Assembly (NCBI RefSeq): GCF_003311635.1
Contig: NZ_QEXL01000002.1
Location: 62,001-126,000 of the forward strand
From: Novacetimonas cocois
GTDB taxonomy: Bacteria > Pseudomonadota > Alphaproteobacteria > Acetobacterales > Acetobacteraceae
Direction of reading: 5' to 3'
Length of the DNA stretch: 64,000 nt
Part shown: piece by piece, positions 53,045-61,791 of the stretch
How the letters are laid out: every line of letters starts with the position of its first letter
Position numbering within the stretch: the first letter of the stretch is position 1
Notes under the pieces: generated by a model
What the model was told of the DNA's origin: nothing
Seen by the model: only the letters and a program-made list of their open reading frames with translations
Database searches by the model: none
Program-made: the position numbers and the translations under genes

Positions 53045-54073
53045 ATGTCCGCAGAAAAAACAATTCCCGCCACCCTGATCCCCGGCGACGGGATCGGCCC
53101 TGAAATTGTTGACTCCGTCATCGAAATCCTCGACGCCGTCGGCGCACCGTTCAAGTGGGAAAAGGCATTGGGTGGCGTCGCGGCCCTTGATGCCACCGGC
53201 AGCCCGCTTCCCAAGGAAACGATCGAAAGCATCCGTCGCACCGGCCTCGCGCTGAAGGGTCCGCTGACCACCCCCGTCGGTGGCGGCTTCAAGTCCATCA
53301 ACGTGACACTGCGTCAGGAGTTCGGTCTGTTCGCGAATGTCCGTCCCACGAAAACGATCGTGCCGGGTGGCCGCTTCGACAACATCAACCTCGTCATCTT
53401 CCGCGAAAACCTCGAAGGCTATTACGCTGCCCTGGAAAACTACATCCCGGTTGGTGACGACCCGCATGCCATCGCCACCAGCGCGGGCTATACCTCGCGC
53501 GCGGAATGCAACCGGATCGTGCGTTACGCCTTTGAATACGCGGTCAAGAACAACCGCAAGCGCGTGACCCTGGTGCACAAGGCCAACATCCTGAAGCTGC
53601 TGACCGGCCTGTTTCTGGAAGAAGGCCGCAAGGTCGCCAAGGAATATGAAGGCCGCGTGGAAGTGAACGAGCGTATCGTCGATGCCTGCGCCATGCAGCT
53701 GGTGACCGATCCGTGGCAGTTCGACTGCATCGTGACCACCAACCTGTTCGGTGACATCCTGTCCGACCTGACGGCCGGCCTGGTGGGTGGCCTGGGTCTG
53801 GCGCCCGGCGCGAACATCGGCGAAAAGGCCGCCGTGTTCGAAGCCGTCCACGGTTCCGCCCCCGACATCGCGGGCCAGAACAAGGCCAACCCGACCGCGC
53901 TGCTGCTGGCGGCGAACATGATGCTGCAGCATGTCGGCCGGAAGGATCTTGCCGACCGCATCGACAGCGCCATCAACAAGGTCATCACCTCCGGCGCGGT
54001 GCGCACGGGCGACCTTGGCGGCAAGGCGACCACGACCGACCTGACGGCAGCCCTGAAGCAGGCGCTGGTCTGA
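53045..54073 (+). CDS. Isocitrate dehydrogenase, NAD-dependent type
   Basis: A 342-residue beta-decarboxylating dehydrogenase that turns isocitrate into 2-oxoglutarate. TLIPGDGIGPEIVDSVIEIL, LKGPLTTPVGGGFKSINVTLRQEFGLFANVRP, IFRENLEGYYAALE and NLFGDILSDLTAGLVGGLGLAPGANIG are family blocks. The short single-domain length and lack of the NADP loop point to the NAD-type homodimer, and acetic acid bacteria carry such an enzyme; homoisocitrate or isopropylmalate dehydrogenase are less likely given SINVTLR. GGGAGACGTTCAAA precedes the ATG. It is followed by hairpins at 54087-54113 and 54125-54156. Confidence 0.9.
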   Translation: MSAEKTIPATLIPGDGIGPEIVDSVIEILDAVGAPFKWEKALGGVAALDATGSPLPKETIESIRRTGLALKGPLTTPVGGGFKSINVTLRQEFGLFANVRPTKTIVPGGRFDNINLVIFRENLEGYYAALENYIPVGDDPHAIATSAGYTSRAECNRIVRYAFEYAVKNNRKRVTLVHKANILKLLTGLFLEEGRKVAKEYEGRVEVNERIVDACAMQLVTDPWQFDCIVTTNLFGDILSDLTAGLVGGLGLAPGANIGEKAAVFEAVHGSAPDIAGQNKANPTALLLAANMMLQHVGRKDLADRIDSAINKVITSGAVRTGDLGGKATTTDLTAALKQALV

Positions 54074-54086
54074 TCCGGTGATTATT

Positions 54087-54156
54087 CCCGCGACGGCTGA
54101 TCGCTGTCGCGGGACATGAAAAAAGGGTCGTGGCAGATGATGCCACGGCCCTTTTT
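54087..54156 (+). terminator. Tandem hairpins ending the isocitrate dehydrogenase gene
   Basis: First a CCCGCGAC/GTCGCGGG 8-bp stem (54087-54113), then GGGTCGTGGCA/TGCCACGGCCC with a GATGA loop followed by TTTTT (54125-54156). The second is a canonical intrinsic terminator; the first may protect the 3' end of an abundant message. Confidence 0.85.
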
Positions 54157-54193
54157 ACGTTTCCGGCCGGCGGGAACAATACACGTCCTCCGG

Positions 54194-54260
54194 GACAGTA
54201 TTTTTTAAAAATTCAGTGTTCTTTCGAAGCTTTTGCGAAAAGCTTCACCAAAACCCTCCT
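54194..54260 (+). repeat. Interspersed hairpin element, copy G (partial)
   Basis: CAGTATTTTTTAAAAATTC, then GAAGCTTTTGC/GAAAAGCTTC hairpin and ACCAAAACCC. The first GC-rich hairpin and the right terminal repeat are missing or degraded. It lies just past the uraH stop codon. Confidence 0.6.
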
Positions 54261-54268
54261 TCGGGCTT

Positions 54269-54625
54269 TCAGCTTCCGCGATAGGTCGAAAACCCGTAGG
54301 GGGAAACCAGCAGCGGCACATGGTAATGCCCGCCCTTTTCCCCCGCCGTGGCCCGCGCCATGCCAAAGACAATCGGCACGACATCAAGGAACGGCGGATC
54401 GGACAGCACCACCCCGCGCCCCCGGAAATAGGCCGCAACGCCGAATTCCAGCCGGTAAGTGCCCTGTGCCATTTCCCCCGTCGCGGCCGACAGTTCGGGG
54501 CAGCGCCCGTCCGCATTGGTGATCCCGTGGAACAGGCGCTCATTCCCTGACCACAGGCCGATTTCCATGCCAGCCGCAGGCAGGCCGGAGACAAGGTCCA
54601 GCACATGGGTCGAAAGGGTGCTCAT
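54269..54625 (-). CDS. uraH: 5-Hydroxyisourate hydrolase (transthyretin-like)
   Basis: A 118-residue periplasmic/cytosolic beta-sandwich enzyme that opens 5-hydroxyisourate to OHCU. MSTLSTHVLDLVSGLPAAGMEIGLW, YRLEFGVAAYF, HYHVPLLVSPYGFSTYRGS: the catalytic His of STHVLD and HYHVPLL and the diagnostic C-terminal YRGS are present. No signal peptide, so cytosolic. The ATG overlaps the uraD stop by 4 bp. It is the last gene of the purine cluster. Confidence 0.97.
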   Translation of the reverse strand: MSTLSTHVLDLVSGLPAAGMEIGLWSGNERLFHGITNADGRCPELSAATGEMAQGTYRLEFGVAAYFRGRGVVLSDPPFLDVVPIVFGMARATAGEKGGHYHVPLLVSPYGFSTYRGS

Positions 54626-55149
54626 GACGCGTCCTCCATCTGTCTGAGGATGCCGTCCTGCCGCAGGGCCGCGATCCTGGCAATTTCATCAAGCGCCGTC
54701 TGGATTTCGGTGTCGGGATCATGCTCCAGCCGTCGCTGCATTTCCGCAAGGATCCGTTCCTTGTCCGCCAGCCGGACGCAGATGATGAACGGAATGCCGA
54801 ATTTGGCCGCATAGGCGTCATTGAGCGCACGGAACCGGGCGAATTCCTCCGGCGTGAGACGGTCCAGCCCGGCGGAGGCCTGCTCAGTGGCGGAGGCATC
54901 GGTCAGCGTCGGGTCCACCCCGGCACGGCGCGCAAGTTCGGGATGGGCCCGGATCAGCGCCATCTGCTCCCCGTCCGTGGCGCGGCGCATCTCATGGTCC
55001 ATGACGCGCAGCATGTGCGCGGCATCTGCGAACGGACGGTGGTCGAACGCGCGTTCGGCCACCCAGGGGGAATGTTCGTACATCGGCCCGAACAGTTCGA
55101 CGAACCGCGCCTCGTCCAGGGTATTGACGCGTGCCATATCCGCTGTCAT
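54622..55149 (-). CDS. uraD: OHCU decarboxylase
   Basis: A 175-residue enzyme converting 2-oxo-4-hydroxy-4-carboxy-5-ureidoimidazoline to S-allantoin. The helical fold shows FVELFGPMYEHSPWVAERAFDHRPFADAAHML (catalytic His in the PWVAERA region), IRAHPELA and FPIFI-like FGIPFIICVRLADKERIL. The start at 55149 overlaps the puuE stop by 4 bp (ATGA); a longer frame without family similarity extends 18 codons upstream. Confidence 0.95.
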   Translation of the reverse strand: MTADMARVNTLDEARFVELFGPMYEHSPWVAERAFDHRPFADAAHMLRVMDHEMRRATDGEQMALIRAHPELARRAGVDPTLTDASATEQASAGLDRLTPEEFARFRALNDAYAAKFGIPFIICVRLADKERILAEMQRRLEHDPDTEIQTALDEIARIAALRQDGILRQMEDAS

Positions 55150-56072
55150 GCCGGATGCACCGACAGCCAGTGCCGCGCAATATCCAGCCGTGTCGCGACC
55201 CACACCTGTTCCTTTGTGGCGATGTAATCAAGGAACCGCGCCACGGCCCGCGCGCGGCCCGGTCGCCCCGCCACCCGGCAGTGCAGTCCGACCGACATCA
55301 TCTTTGGCGTCTGTGCCCCTTCCTCATACAGCTCATCAAACGTGTCGCGCAGGTAGTTGAAGAACTGCTCCCCCTCGGTAAAGCCGTTCAGGGCGACGAA
55401 GCGCATGTCGTTCACATCCAGCGTATAGGGCACGATCAGCTGCGCGCGGCCATTCGCACGATCGTAATACGGCAGGTCATCGGCATAGGAATCGGCGTCA
55501 TAGACAAACCCGCCTTCCTGCGCGACCAGACGCGCGGTGTTGGGGCTGGTACGGCCCTGATACCATCCCAGCGGGCGCGATCCCGTCACCCTGGTATGCA
55601 GGGCAATGCATTCCTCGATATGGGCGCGTTCCACCGCTTCGGGAATGTGCTGGTAATCGATCCAGCGCAGCCCGTGGGAGGCGATTTCCCACCCGGCGTC
55701 CTTCATCGCGCGCACGGCATCGGGGTTGCGGGCCATGGCCATCGCGACCCCGAACACGGTCACGGGCTGGCGTCGCTGCGTGAAAATCCGGTGCAGGCGC
55801 CAGAACCCGGCACGCGCGCCATATTCATACAGGCTTTCCATCGCGATCGCCCGCGCGCCGGGGATCGATGCCGCGCCAATCATTTCCGACAGGAATGCCT
55901 CGGACCCGCGATCGCCATGCAGGATGGAGTTTTCGGCCCCCTCCTCGTAATTGATGACGAACTGCACCGCGATGCGCGCCCCGCCCGGCCATTTCGCATC
56001 CGGCGGAGATGCGCCATAGCCGACAAGGTCACGCGGATATCCGGTCTGCTGTTCCATCACGTCATTCACCAT
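55146..56072 (-). CDS. puuE: Allantoinase PuuE (polysaccharide deacetylase-like)
   Basis: A 308-residue metal-independent-type allantoinase that hydrolyses S-allantoin to allantoate. YPRDLVGYGASPPDAKWPGGARIAVQFVINYEEGAENSILHGD is the family N-terminus. Also ASHGLRWIDYQHIPEAVERAHIEECI and GRTSPNTARLV. It belongs to the NodB-fold puuE type, not the amidohydrolase AllB type. The start at 56072 overlaps the end of pucG by 11 bp; an ATG at 56057 is an alternative. Confidence 0.94.
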   Translation of the reverse strand: MVNDVMEQQTGYPRDLVGYGASPPDAKWPGGARIAVQFVINYEEGAENSILHGDRGSEAFLSEMIGAASIPGARAIAMESLYEYGARAGFWRLHRIFTQRRQPVTVFGVAMAMARNPDAVRAMKDAGWEIASHGLRWIDYQHIPEAVERAHIEECIALHTRVTGSRPLGWYQGRTSPNTARLVAQEGGFVYDADSYADDLPYYDRANGRAQLIVPYTLDVNDMRFVALNGFTEGEQFFNYLRDTFDELYEEGAQTPKMMSVGLHCRVAGRPGRARAVARFLDYIATKEQVWVATRLDIARHWLSVHPA

Positions 56073-57291
56073 ATTCTGCCAGCGCGGCATCGACGGCACG
56101 CCCCGAAACCAGGTTATGCCCTTCCTGCCGCAGGACTGCCTCAAGCGCGCCAAGCGTCAGGAGGACCTTGTGCTTCGCCGCGTTGTATCCCATCGCGCCG
56201 ATACGCCAGATCCTGCCCTGCAGCGGGCCAAAGGCCGATCCGATCTCGATCTCGAAATCATCGCGCATGCGCGCGCGCACCCGTTCGCCGTCAACGCCAT
56301 CGGGGATAAGGACGCCGGTCACGTTGGTCATGCGGTGCGCGTCACTGCCGAACAGGCTCAGGCCCATCGCGCGCAGGCCCGCGCCCATCGCCCGGCTGGC
56401 GGCGGCATGGCGGGCGAAACGCGCCTCCAGCCCTTCCTCCACCATGATGCGGGCGGCCTCGCGCGCGGCATACAGCATGCTTGTCGCCTCGGTATGGTGG
56501 TTCAGGCGCTTTTCGGACCAGTAATCCATGATCATCGCAAGGTCGAAATAGTTCGAGGCAATGCGCGCGCGTATCCCGTCCGTGGTCGTGGCGCTGCGGA
56601 TCCCGGCCTCCACATGGCGGCGCGACATGATGTAGTCGGCGGCGCGGTCCGAAATCGTGATGGGCGAGGACCCGGGCGGGCCGCCCATGCATTTCTGCAG
56701 CCCGCCGGTCACGATATCCACGCCCCAGCGGTCCGTCGCAACCGGCATGCCGCCCAGCGTCGCCGTCGCATCGACATACGACAGCACATCATGCCGGCGA
56801 CACAGTTCCCCCACCCCGTCCAGCGGCTGCGCCATGGTGGTGGAGGTATCGCCATGAATACATGCCAGCACATGCGGGCGATGCGCGACGATGCCGTCCT
56901 CGATCTGCTTCAGGGTCGCGACCTCGCCCCACGGGATGTCGATGGTAAAGATTTCCGCGCCTATCCGCTGCGCGATTTCCGACAGAAGCAGCCCGAACCG
57001 CCCCGCGCATACGATCAGCAGCCGCGCCCCCGGTTCCAGCAGGGAGACCAGCGCCGCCTCGATCCCCGCGCGCGCCGTGCCGTCAACCAGCAGCGTCCAG
57101 CGGTTTTCGGTCATGAAGACCTGACGGTACAGCGCCATGGTCTGGTTCATGTAGCCGGTCATTTCGGGATCGAACTGCCCCAGCATGTCGGCCGCCATGG
57201 CACGCAGCACGCGCGGATGCACGTTGACCGGCCCCGGCCCCATCAGCATCCGTGAAGGAGGATCGATCTGGCCAAAAATATTCTGTGTCAT
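56062..57291 (-). CDS. pucG: (S)-Ureidoglycine-glyoxylate aminotransferase (PucG/HpxJ type)
   Basis: A 409-residue PLP fold-type I transaminase. RMLMGPGPVNVHPRVLRAMA opens it; the cofactor Lys lies in GGLQKCMGGPPGSSP, and Asp in SYVDATATLGG. Family members transfer the amino group of ureidoglycine to glyoxylate, giving oxalurate and glycine. Alanine-glyoxylate transaminases are close relatives, but the allantoin context favours the ureidoglycine role. The start shares one base with the allC stop (TGATG). Confidence 0.9.
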   Translation of the reverse strand: MTQNIFGQIDPPSRMLMGPGPVNVHPRVLRAMAADMLGQFDPEMTGYMNQTMALYRQVFMTENRWTLLVDGTARAGIEAALVSLLEPGARLLIVCAGRFGLLLSEIAQRIGAEIFTIDIPWGEVATLKQIEDGIVAHRPHVLACIHGDTSTTMAQPLDGVGELCRRHDVLSYVDATATLGGMPVATDRWGVDIVTGGLQKCMGGPPGSSPITISDRAADYIMSRRHVEAGIRSATTTDGIRARIASNYFDLAMIMDYWSEKRLNHHTEATSMLYAAREAARIMVEEGLEARFARHAAASRAMGAGLRAMGLSLFGSDAHRMTNVTGVLIPDGVDGERVRARMRDDFEIEIGSAFGPLQGRIWRIGAMGYNAAKHKVLLTLGALEAVLRQEGHNLVSGRAVDAALAEYGE

Positions 57292-58559
57292 CAACAACGT
57301 CTTTCAAACAGGCGGACAAAATCCATCATGGCGCGCAGGGCGATTTCCACGTCCGCCGCCGTCACGGCCTCGGCCGGGTTGTGGCTGATCCCCTTTTCAC
57401 AGCGGACAAACAGCATCGAAACCGGGGCCAGATGCGCCATGACCATCGCGTCATGGCCCGCGCCACTGACCAGCACGCGCGCCGGCGCGCCCGTCACATC
57501 CGCCACCGCCTGTTCCATCAGCTGCGTCAGCACGCCATCACAGGGGGTGGCCGACAGGTCCTGCTGCAGCTCGACCTCCAGCCCGATCCCGCGCCGGTCC
57601 GCAATCTGGCGCAGTTCGTGGCGTATCGCCTTCGCCGCTGCATCGCGCTGCGCGTTGGTTCCCGCGCGCACATCGATGCTGAAGACCACGTCGCCGGGCA
57701 CGACATTCGCGGCACCCGGCGCAACCTCCAGCCGTCCCACCGTGGCGACAAGGTCGTCCGGCCCGCCCCGGCCGATACGTTCCACCATGGCGATCGCTTC
57801 CGCCGCCGCCGCCAGCGCGTCATGGCGCAGGCGCATCGCAATCGTGCCCGCATGGCCCGCGACACCGTGCATGGTCACGAGATAGCGGTACTGCGCGGCA
57901 ATGGCGCTGACGACGCCCACGGCGTGTCCTTCCGCCTCCAGCACCGGCCCCTGCTCGATATGTGCCTCGACATAGGCCAGCACGCGTTCGCGCGTCATCC
58001 GGGCCTCATCGATGGTGGCAAGGTCGAGGCCGAATTCCGACAGGGCCTCCGACAGGGAAATCCCCTCACGATCCGTCATCGACAGGTCGAAGCCATCGCG
58101 TGTGCCCGCGACCGTGCGCGACGTCAGCATGGCGGCGGGAAAGCGTGATCCTTCCTCATCCCCGAAACCGATGACCTCCAGCGCGAAGGGAAAGCGCCGT
58201 CCCTCCCGCGCGAAGCAGGCCACCACCTCGATCCCCAGAACCACGCCGAGCATCCCGTCATAACGGCCGCCATTGCGCACGCTGTCCACGTGCGAGCCAA
58301 GCAGGAGGGCGGGCGCGTCGGGAACGGCCCCTTCGTACCGCCCCACCACGTTGCCCACCGCATCGACATGCACGGACATGTCCGCCAGCGCCATCCACGC
58401 CGCGATCCGGTCCAGCGTCGCCCGGTAGCCGGAGCCGAGATAGGGGCGGAACAGGCTGCCCGCCTCGTCGGAATAGGGGGGACGGCCCAGCAGGTCGCAG
58501 CGTTCGACAATGCGCCGACCGCCCGGCGGCGGGGCGGAGAGTCCGTGCATGTTCACCAT
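57291..58559 (-). CDS. allC: Allantoate amidohydrolase (M20 family)
   Basis: A 422-residue dizinc amidohydrolase that converts allantoate to ureidoglycine, CO2 and ammonia. YSDEAGSLFRPYLGSGYRATLDRIAAWM, GSHVDSVRNGGRYDGMLGV (metal His and Asp), GFGDEEGSRFPAAMLTSRTVAG (Glu pair), YVEAHIEQGPVLEAEGHAVGVVSAIAAQYRY and SGAGHDAMVMAHLAPVSMLFVRCEKGISHNPAE are all in place. Related N-carbamoyl amino acid hydrolases share this fold; context settles the call. The ATG at 58559 overlaps the hpxW-like stop by 7 bp. Confidence 0.92.
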   Translation of the reverse strand: MVNMHGLSAPPPGGRRIVERCDLLGRPPYSDEAGSLFRPYLGSGYRATLDRIAAWMALADMSVHVDAVGNVVGRYEGAVPDAPALLLGSHVDSVRNGGRYDGMLGVVLGIEVVACFAREGRRFPFALEVIGFGDEEGSRFPAAMLTSRTVAGTRDGFDLSMTDREGISLSEALSEFGLDLATIDEARMTRERVLAYVEAHIEQGPVLEAEGHAVGVVSAIAAQYRYLVTMHGVAGHAGTIAMRLRHDALAAAAEAIAMVERIGRGGPDDLVATVGRLEVAPGAANVVPGDVVFSIDVRAGTNAQRDAAAKAIRHELRQIADRRGIGLEVELQQDLSATPCDGVLTQLMEQAVADVTGAPARVLVSGAGHDAMVMAHLAPVSMLFVRCEKGISHNPAEAVTAADVEIALRAMMDFVRLFERRC

Positions 58560-60145
58560 GCCGCCACCCCTCCATCGCTGCGGGGGTCGGTCGCCCCCTC
58601 GATCAGGCCCGTTTCATGGCGCACCAGTGCCCCCGCATGCCCCATGGCCTGTGAAAATGCCTCCACCCGTTCCATCTGGTGGCCGGCGGCCGACATGCGC
58701 GCGATCAGTTCGGGGTCAAAGCGGTCCTCATATTTCAGGCTGACGCTTTCCTCCCCCCACGTGCGGCCCAGCAGCCAGCGCGGGGCGGTGACGGCGCGCT
58801 GCAACGGCACGCCGTAACAGGCGTAACGGGTAAACACCGCCGCCTGCGTCTGGGGCTGTCCCTCGCCCCCCATGGTGCCATAGACCATGACGCGGCCATC
58901 ATCGAAACGCGCCCCGGCGGGATTGAGGGTATGAAAGGGCTTGCGCTCCGGACGCAGGCCGTTCCAGCCATCAGGGTCCATGCCGAAGCTGGTGCCCCGG
59001 TTCTGCCACACCACGCCGGTGCGCGGCAGGACAATGCCGGAGCCATATTCGAAATACAGGCTCTGGATCATGCTGACCGCCAGCCCGTCGGAATCAACGA
59101 CACCCAGCCATACTGTGTCGCCCGGCTGTGACGGGTCGGGCCACGGCGCCGCGCGCTGCGGGTCGATGGACGCCGCCATGCGGTCCAGCGCCCCCGCGTC
59201 GTCAAGGATATCCTGCGCCTGGACCGTCATCAGCGCGGGATCGCCCACATGCGTGTCGCGATAGCGAAAGGCGATCTTCGTCGCCTCCACCAAGGTGTGC
59301 ATGTAATCGTAACTGTCTGCCTTCGCCGCGCGCAGGCGATCGAACAGCGACAGGATCAGCAGGGAGGCGACGCCCTGCGTCGGGGGCGCGACATTGTAAA
59401 GATCCGCCCCCCTGATGCGCGCATGCAGCGCGGGCTGGTGCACGGCGCGATGGGCCTGAAGGTCCGCCAGCGCAAGCGGACTGCCCAGATCGGCAAGGTC
59501 GGCCGCAAGGTCGGCCCCGACCCGCCCGCGATAGAAACTGTCCAGCCCGTCATCCGCCAGCGCGCGCAACGTGCGGGCAAGGCGCGGGTTATGCAGGATG
59601 TCGCCCGCGCGTGGCAGGCGGCCATGGGGCATGAACTGATCCGCGAACCCCGGAACCTTCCGCAGTTCGTCCGCCTTTGCCCGCGTGATGTCGGCGGCAC
59701 CCGCCGTGACCGGCGCCCCCTGTTCGGCGTAATAGATCGCATCGCGCAGCACGCGCCCCAGCGACAGGCCGGGCTGTATGCCATGACTCCATGACAGGGC
59801 CATGTCCCAGCCCGAAACCGTGCCCGCCACCGTATTCGCCGCCAGCGGCCCGCGCCACGGGATACGCGACAGGCCCCTGTCGCGGTAGAACCCGACATCC
59901 GCATGCCGCGCCGCGGCCCCGCACGCGTCGATCGTCTCCGCCCGTCCGTCAGGCCACAGCGTCAGCCAGAACGCGTCCCCGCCAATGCCCGTCATGTGGG
60001 GATAGACCACGGCCAGCGCCGCTGCGGTGGCGACCGCGGCCTCGATCGCCGTACCCCCGGCCTTGAGGACATCAAGACCCGCCTGACTGGCGAGGTGATG
60101 GGGCGATGTCACCATCCCCCGGCAGGAGCGCGGCGTGTTGAGCAT
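58553..60145 (-). CDS. hpxW: Gamma-glutamyltransferase-fold Ntn-hydrolase, probable oxamate amidohydrolase (HpxW type)
   Basis: A 530-residue GGT family protein without a signal peptide. VTSPHHLASQAGLDVLKAGGTAIEAAVATAAALAVVYPHMTGIGGDAFWLTLWPDG is the family N-terminus. The self-processing nucleophile Thr lies in GDTVWLGVVDSDGLA; true GGTs have N-T-T-H-x-S there, here D-T-V-W-L-G. GTMGGEGQPQTQAAVF is the oxyanion region. The family member HpxW hydrolyses oxamate to oxalate and ammonia in urate degradation, and its neighbours there match those here. Six bp separate it from hpxY. Confidence 0.82.
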   Translation of the reverse strand: MLNTPRSCRGMVTSPHHLASQAGLDVLKAGGTAIEAAVATAAALAVVYPHMTGIGGDAFWLTLWPDGRAETIDACGAAARHADVGFYRDRGLSRIPWRGPLAANTVAGTVSGWDMALSWSHGIQPGLSLGRVLRDAIYYAEQGAPVTAGAADITRAKADELRKVPGFADQFMPHGRLPRAGDILHNPRLARTLRALADDGLDSFYRGRVGADLAADLADLGSPLALADLQAHRAVHQPALHARIRGADLYNVAPPTQGVASLLILSLFDRLRAAKADSYDYMHTLVEATKIAFRYRDTHVGDPALMTVQAQDILDDAGALDRMAASIDPQRAAPWPDPSQPGDTVWLGVVDSDGLAVSMIQSLYFEYGSGIVLPRTGVVWQNRGTSFGMDPDGWNGLRPERKPFHTLNPAGARFDDGRVMVYGTMGGEGQPQTQAAVFTRYACYGVPLQRAVTAPRWLLGRTWGEESVSLKYEDRFDPELIARMSAAGHQMERVEAFSQAMGHAGALVRHETGLIEGATDPRSDGGVAAW

Positions 60146-60151
60146 GAAGGT

Positions 60152-61519
60152 TCAGTCCCCGGTGGTCAGTGGCGTACAGCGGGCAAGCCCCGCGCGTTGC
60201 AGTTCCCCCGCCACCGCGAACAGCGCGGCCTCCGCCCCGGGTGCGCCGATCAGCTGCAGCCCCAGCGGCAGCCCGGACGGATGGGCCAGCGGCGTGGAGA
60301 GCACCGGCACGCCCGCCAGGCTGATTGGCTGCGTGAACAGGCCCAGGTTGGCGCGGGCCGAAACCTCGCGTCCCTCCACCACGATGGTGGGCTGGTCGAT
60401 ACGCGGCGCGGGACCGACGGTTGCCGGCGCGACCAGAACGTCATGGTGGCTGAACAGTTCATGGATCCGCGCACGGAACCAGTTGCGGAAGCGCTGCGCC
60501 TGCACCAGCGTCGCGGACGGCAGCATCGCCCCGGCCATCAGGCGGCTGCGGGTGGCGGGATCGTACTGCATCGCGCGCTGGCGCAGGCGCGGCAGGTGCA
60601 GGTTGCCGCCTTCGGACGCGGTAATCAGGAACGAGGCGGCGCGGGCGCGCGCGGCCTCGGGCAGTTCAATGACCTTCGTGCTGTTCAGGTGGGCCATCAC
60701 CGCGTCAATGGCGGCGGTGAAATCCGCGCTGATATTGCGCGCGAACCATCCCCCCAGACGCGCGATGCGCAGCGAGGCGACATCGGGCAGCCCACCCAGC
60801 GAACGGCCATCCATCACCTCGAACACCGTGCGCAGGTCCCCGATGCTGTCGGCCATCGGCCCCACGACATCAAGGCTGGCGGCAAAGGGATAGGCCCCGT
60901 CGCGCGGTACCCGCCCAAATGTCGGCTTCAGCCCCCACACCCCGCACAGCGCCGCAGGCAGCCGGATCGAGCCGTTGGTGTCCGACCCCAGCGCGAACGG
61001 CATCAGCCCCGCCGCCACCGCCGCCGCCGAACCGCCCGACGACCCGCCGGCAAGGCAGGCCGGGTCATGCGGGTTGCGCGTCACGCCGGTATGCGCGTTC
61101 TCGGTCGAGAAGCCATAGGCGAATTCGTCCATGTTCAGGCTGGCCACCGCGATCGCGCCCTGCGCCTGCAGCCGCGCGACCACGGTGGCATCATGCGCCG
61201 CGGGCGGATTGCCGCGCAGGACGATGGAACCCGCCGTCGTGACCTCGCCCGCGATATCGAACAGGTCCTTGACCCCGAACGGCACGCCGGCCAGCACGCC
61301 CGGATCCTCCCCGCGCGCGATCCGCTGGTCCAGCTGTTCGGCGCGGGCCACGGCGGCGGGGCCGAAGATGCGCGTCACGCTGTTGTAACGGGTGTCGCGG
61401 GCCTCGATATCGGCAATGACGCCCGTCACGACGGAAACGGCGGTGCGGCGCCCCGCGCGGACATCCGCCGCGATCCCCAGCGCATCGCGCGCCGTCGTCC
61501 CCACCTGCGCCTGCGTCAT
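60152..61519 (-). CDS. hpxY: AtzE-family amidohydrolase (HpxY type)
   Basis: A 455-residue amidase signature enzyme. The Lys of the Ser-Ser-Lys triad is in FGVKDLFDIAGEVTTAGS, the serines in CLAGGSSGGSAAAVAAG and SDTNGSIRLPAALCGVWGLKP (the TNGS variant typical of AtzE). The C-terminal domain ends GLQLIGAPGAEAALFAVAGEL. AtzE hydrolyses 1-carboxybiuret with the small AtzG subunit; in hpx clusters the pair is linked to oxalurate breakdown. Start at 61519 (MTQAQVGTTARD) overlaps hpxX by 4 bp; a frame extending further upstream is antisense/hpxX territory. Confidence 0.85.
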   Translation of the reverse strand: MTQAQVGTTARDALGIAADVRAGRRTAVSVVTGVIADIEARDTRYNSVTRIFGPAAVARAEQLDQRIARGEDPGVLAGVPFGVKDLFDIAGEVTTAGSIVLRGNPPAAHDATVVARLQAQGAIAVASLNMDEFAYGFSTENAHTGVTRNPHDPACLAGGSSGGSAAAVAAGLMPFALGSDTNGSIRLPAALCGVWGLKPTFGRVPRDGAYPFAASLDVVGPMADSIGDLRTVFEVMDGRSLGGLPDVASLRIARLGGWFARNISADFTAAIDAVMAHLNSTKVIELPEAARARAASFLITASEGGNLHLPRLRQRAMQYDPATRSRLMAGAMLPSATLVQAQRFRNWFRARIHELFSHHDVLVAPATVGPAPRIDQPTIVVEGREVSARANLGLFTQPISLAGVPVLSTPLAHPSGLPLGLQLIGAPGAEAALFAVAGELQRAGLARCTPLTTGD

Positions 61520-61749
61520 GGGACGTACTCCCCGGCGGGTTCGCACGTATCGGGCAGGGCGAAACCGTTCAGCAGGTCGGCATATCCCTGCAGGAGTGCC
61601 GCATTGGCGGTCACGTCGTTCATGCATGCCGGCGGCACGGTCAGCCCGATGCACCGCGCGACCTGAACCACTGGAAAGACGCCATCGCCACCGGGCGTCA
61701 CGACAGGTGATGGCGGGGGTGCCGCCTCATCATGCAAAGGGCTGCTCAT
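61516..61749 (-). CDS. hpxX: AtzG/HpxX-like small subunit (DUF4089)
   Basis: A 77-residue protein with VARCIGLTVPPACMNDVTANAALLQGYADLLNGFALPD, the AtzG-like helical pattern (glxl-p-----v--nl--l---a--l--f-lp). The N-terminal 30 residues are Pro/Ser-rich. AtzG forms a heterotetramer with AtzE and is needed for its stability. The 4-bp overlap with hpxY supports a stoichiometric complex. It lies 42 bp after the flavoprotein gene. Confidence 0.82.
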   Translation of the reverse strand: MSSPLHDEAAPPPSPVVTPGGDGVFPVVQVARCIGLTVPPACMNDVTANAALLQGYADLLNGFALPDTCEPAGEYVP

Positions 61750-61791
61750 CCGTTCTTCTCCCGGATCTGTCCGTTGAAATACCGTCTCCTT

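Noticed and set aside
54269-54625. uraH as a host transthyretin-like periplasmic protein
   Set aside because: No signal peptide; the YRGS end and the cluster context identify 5-hydroxyisourate hydrolase.
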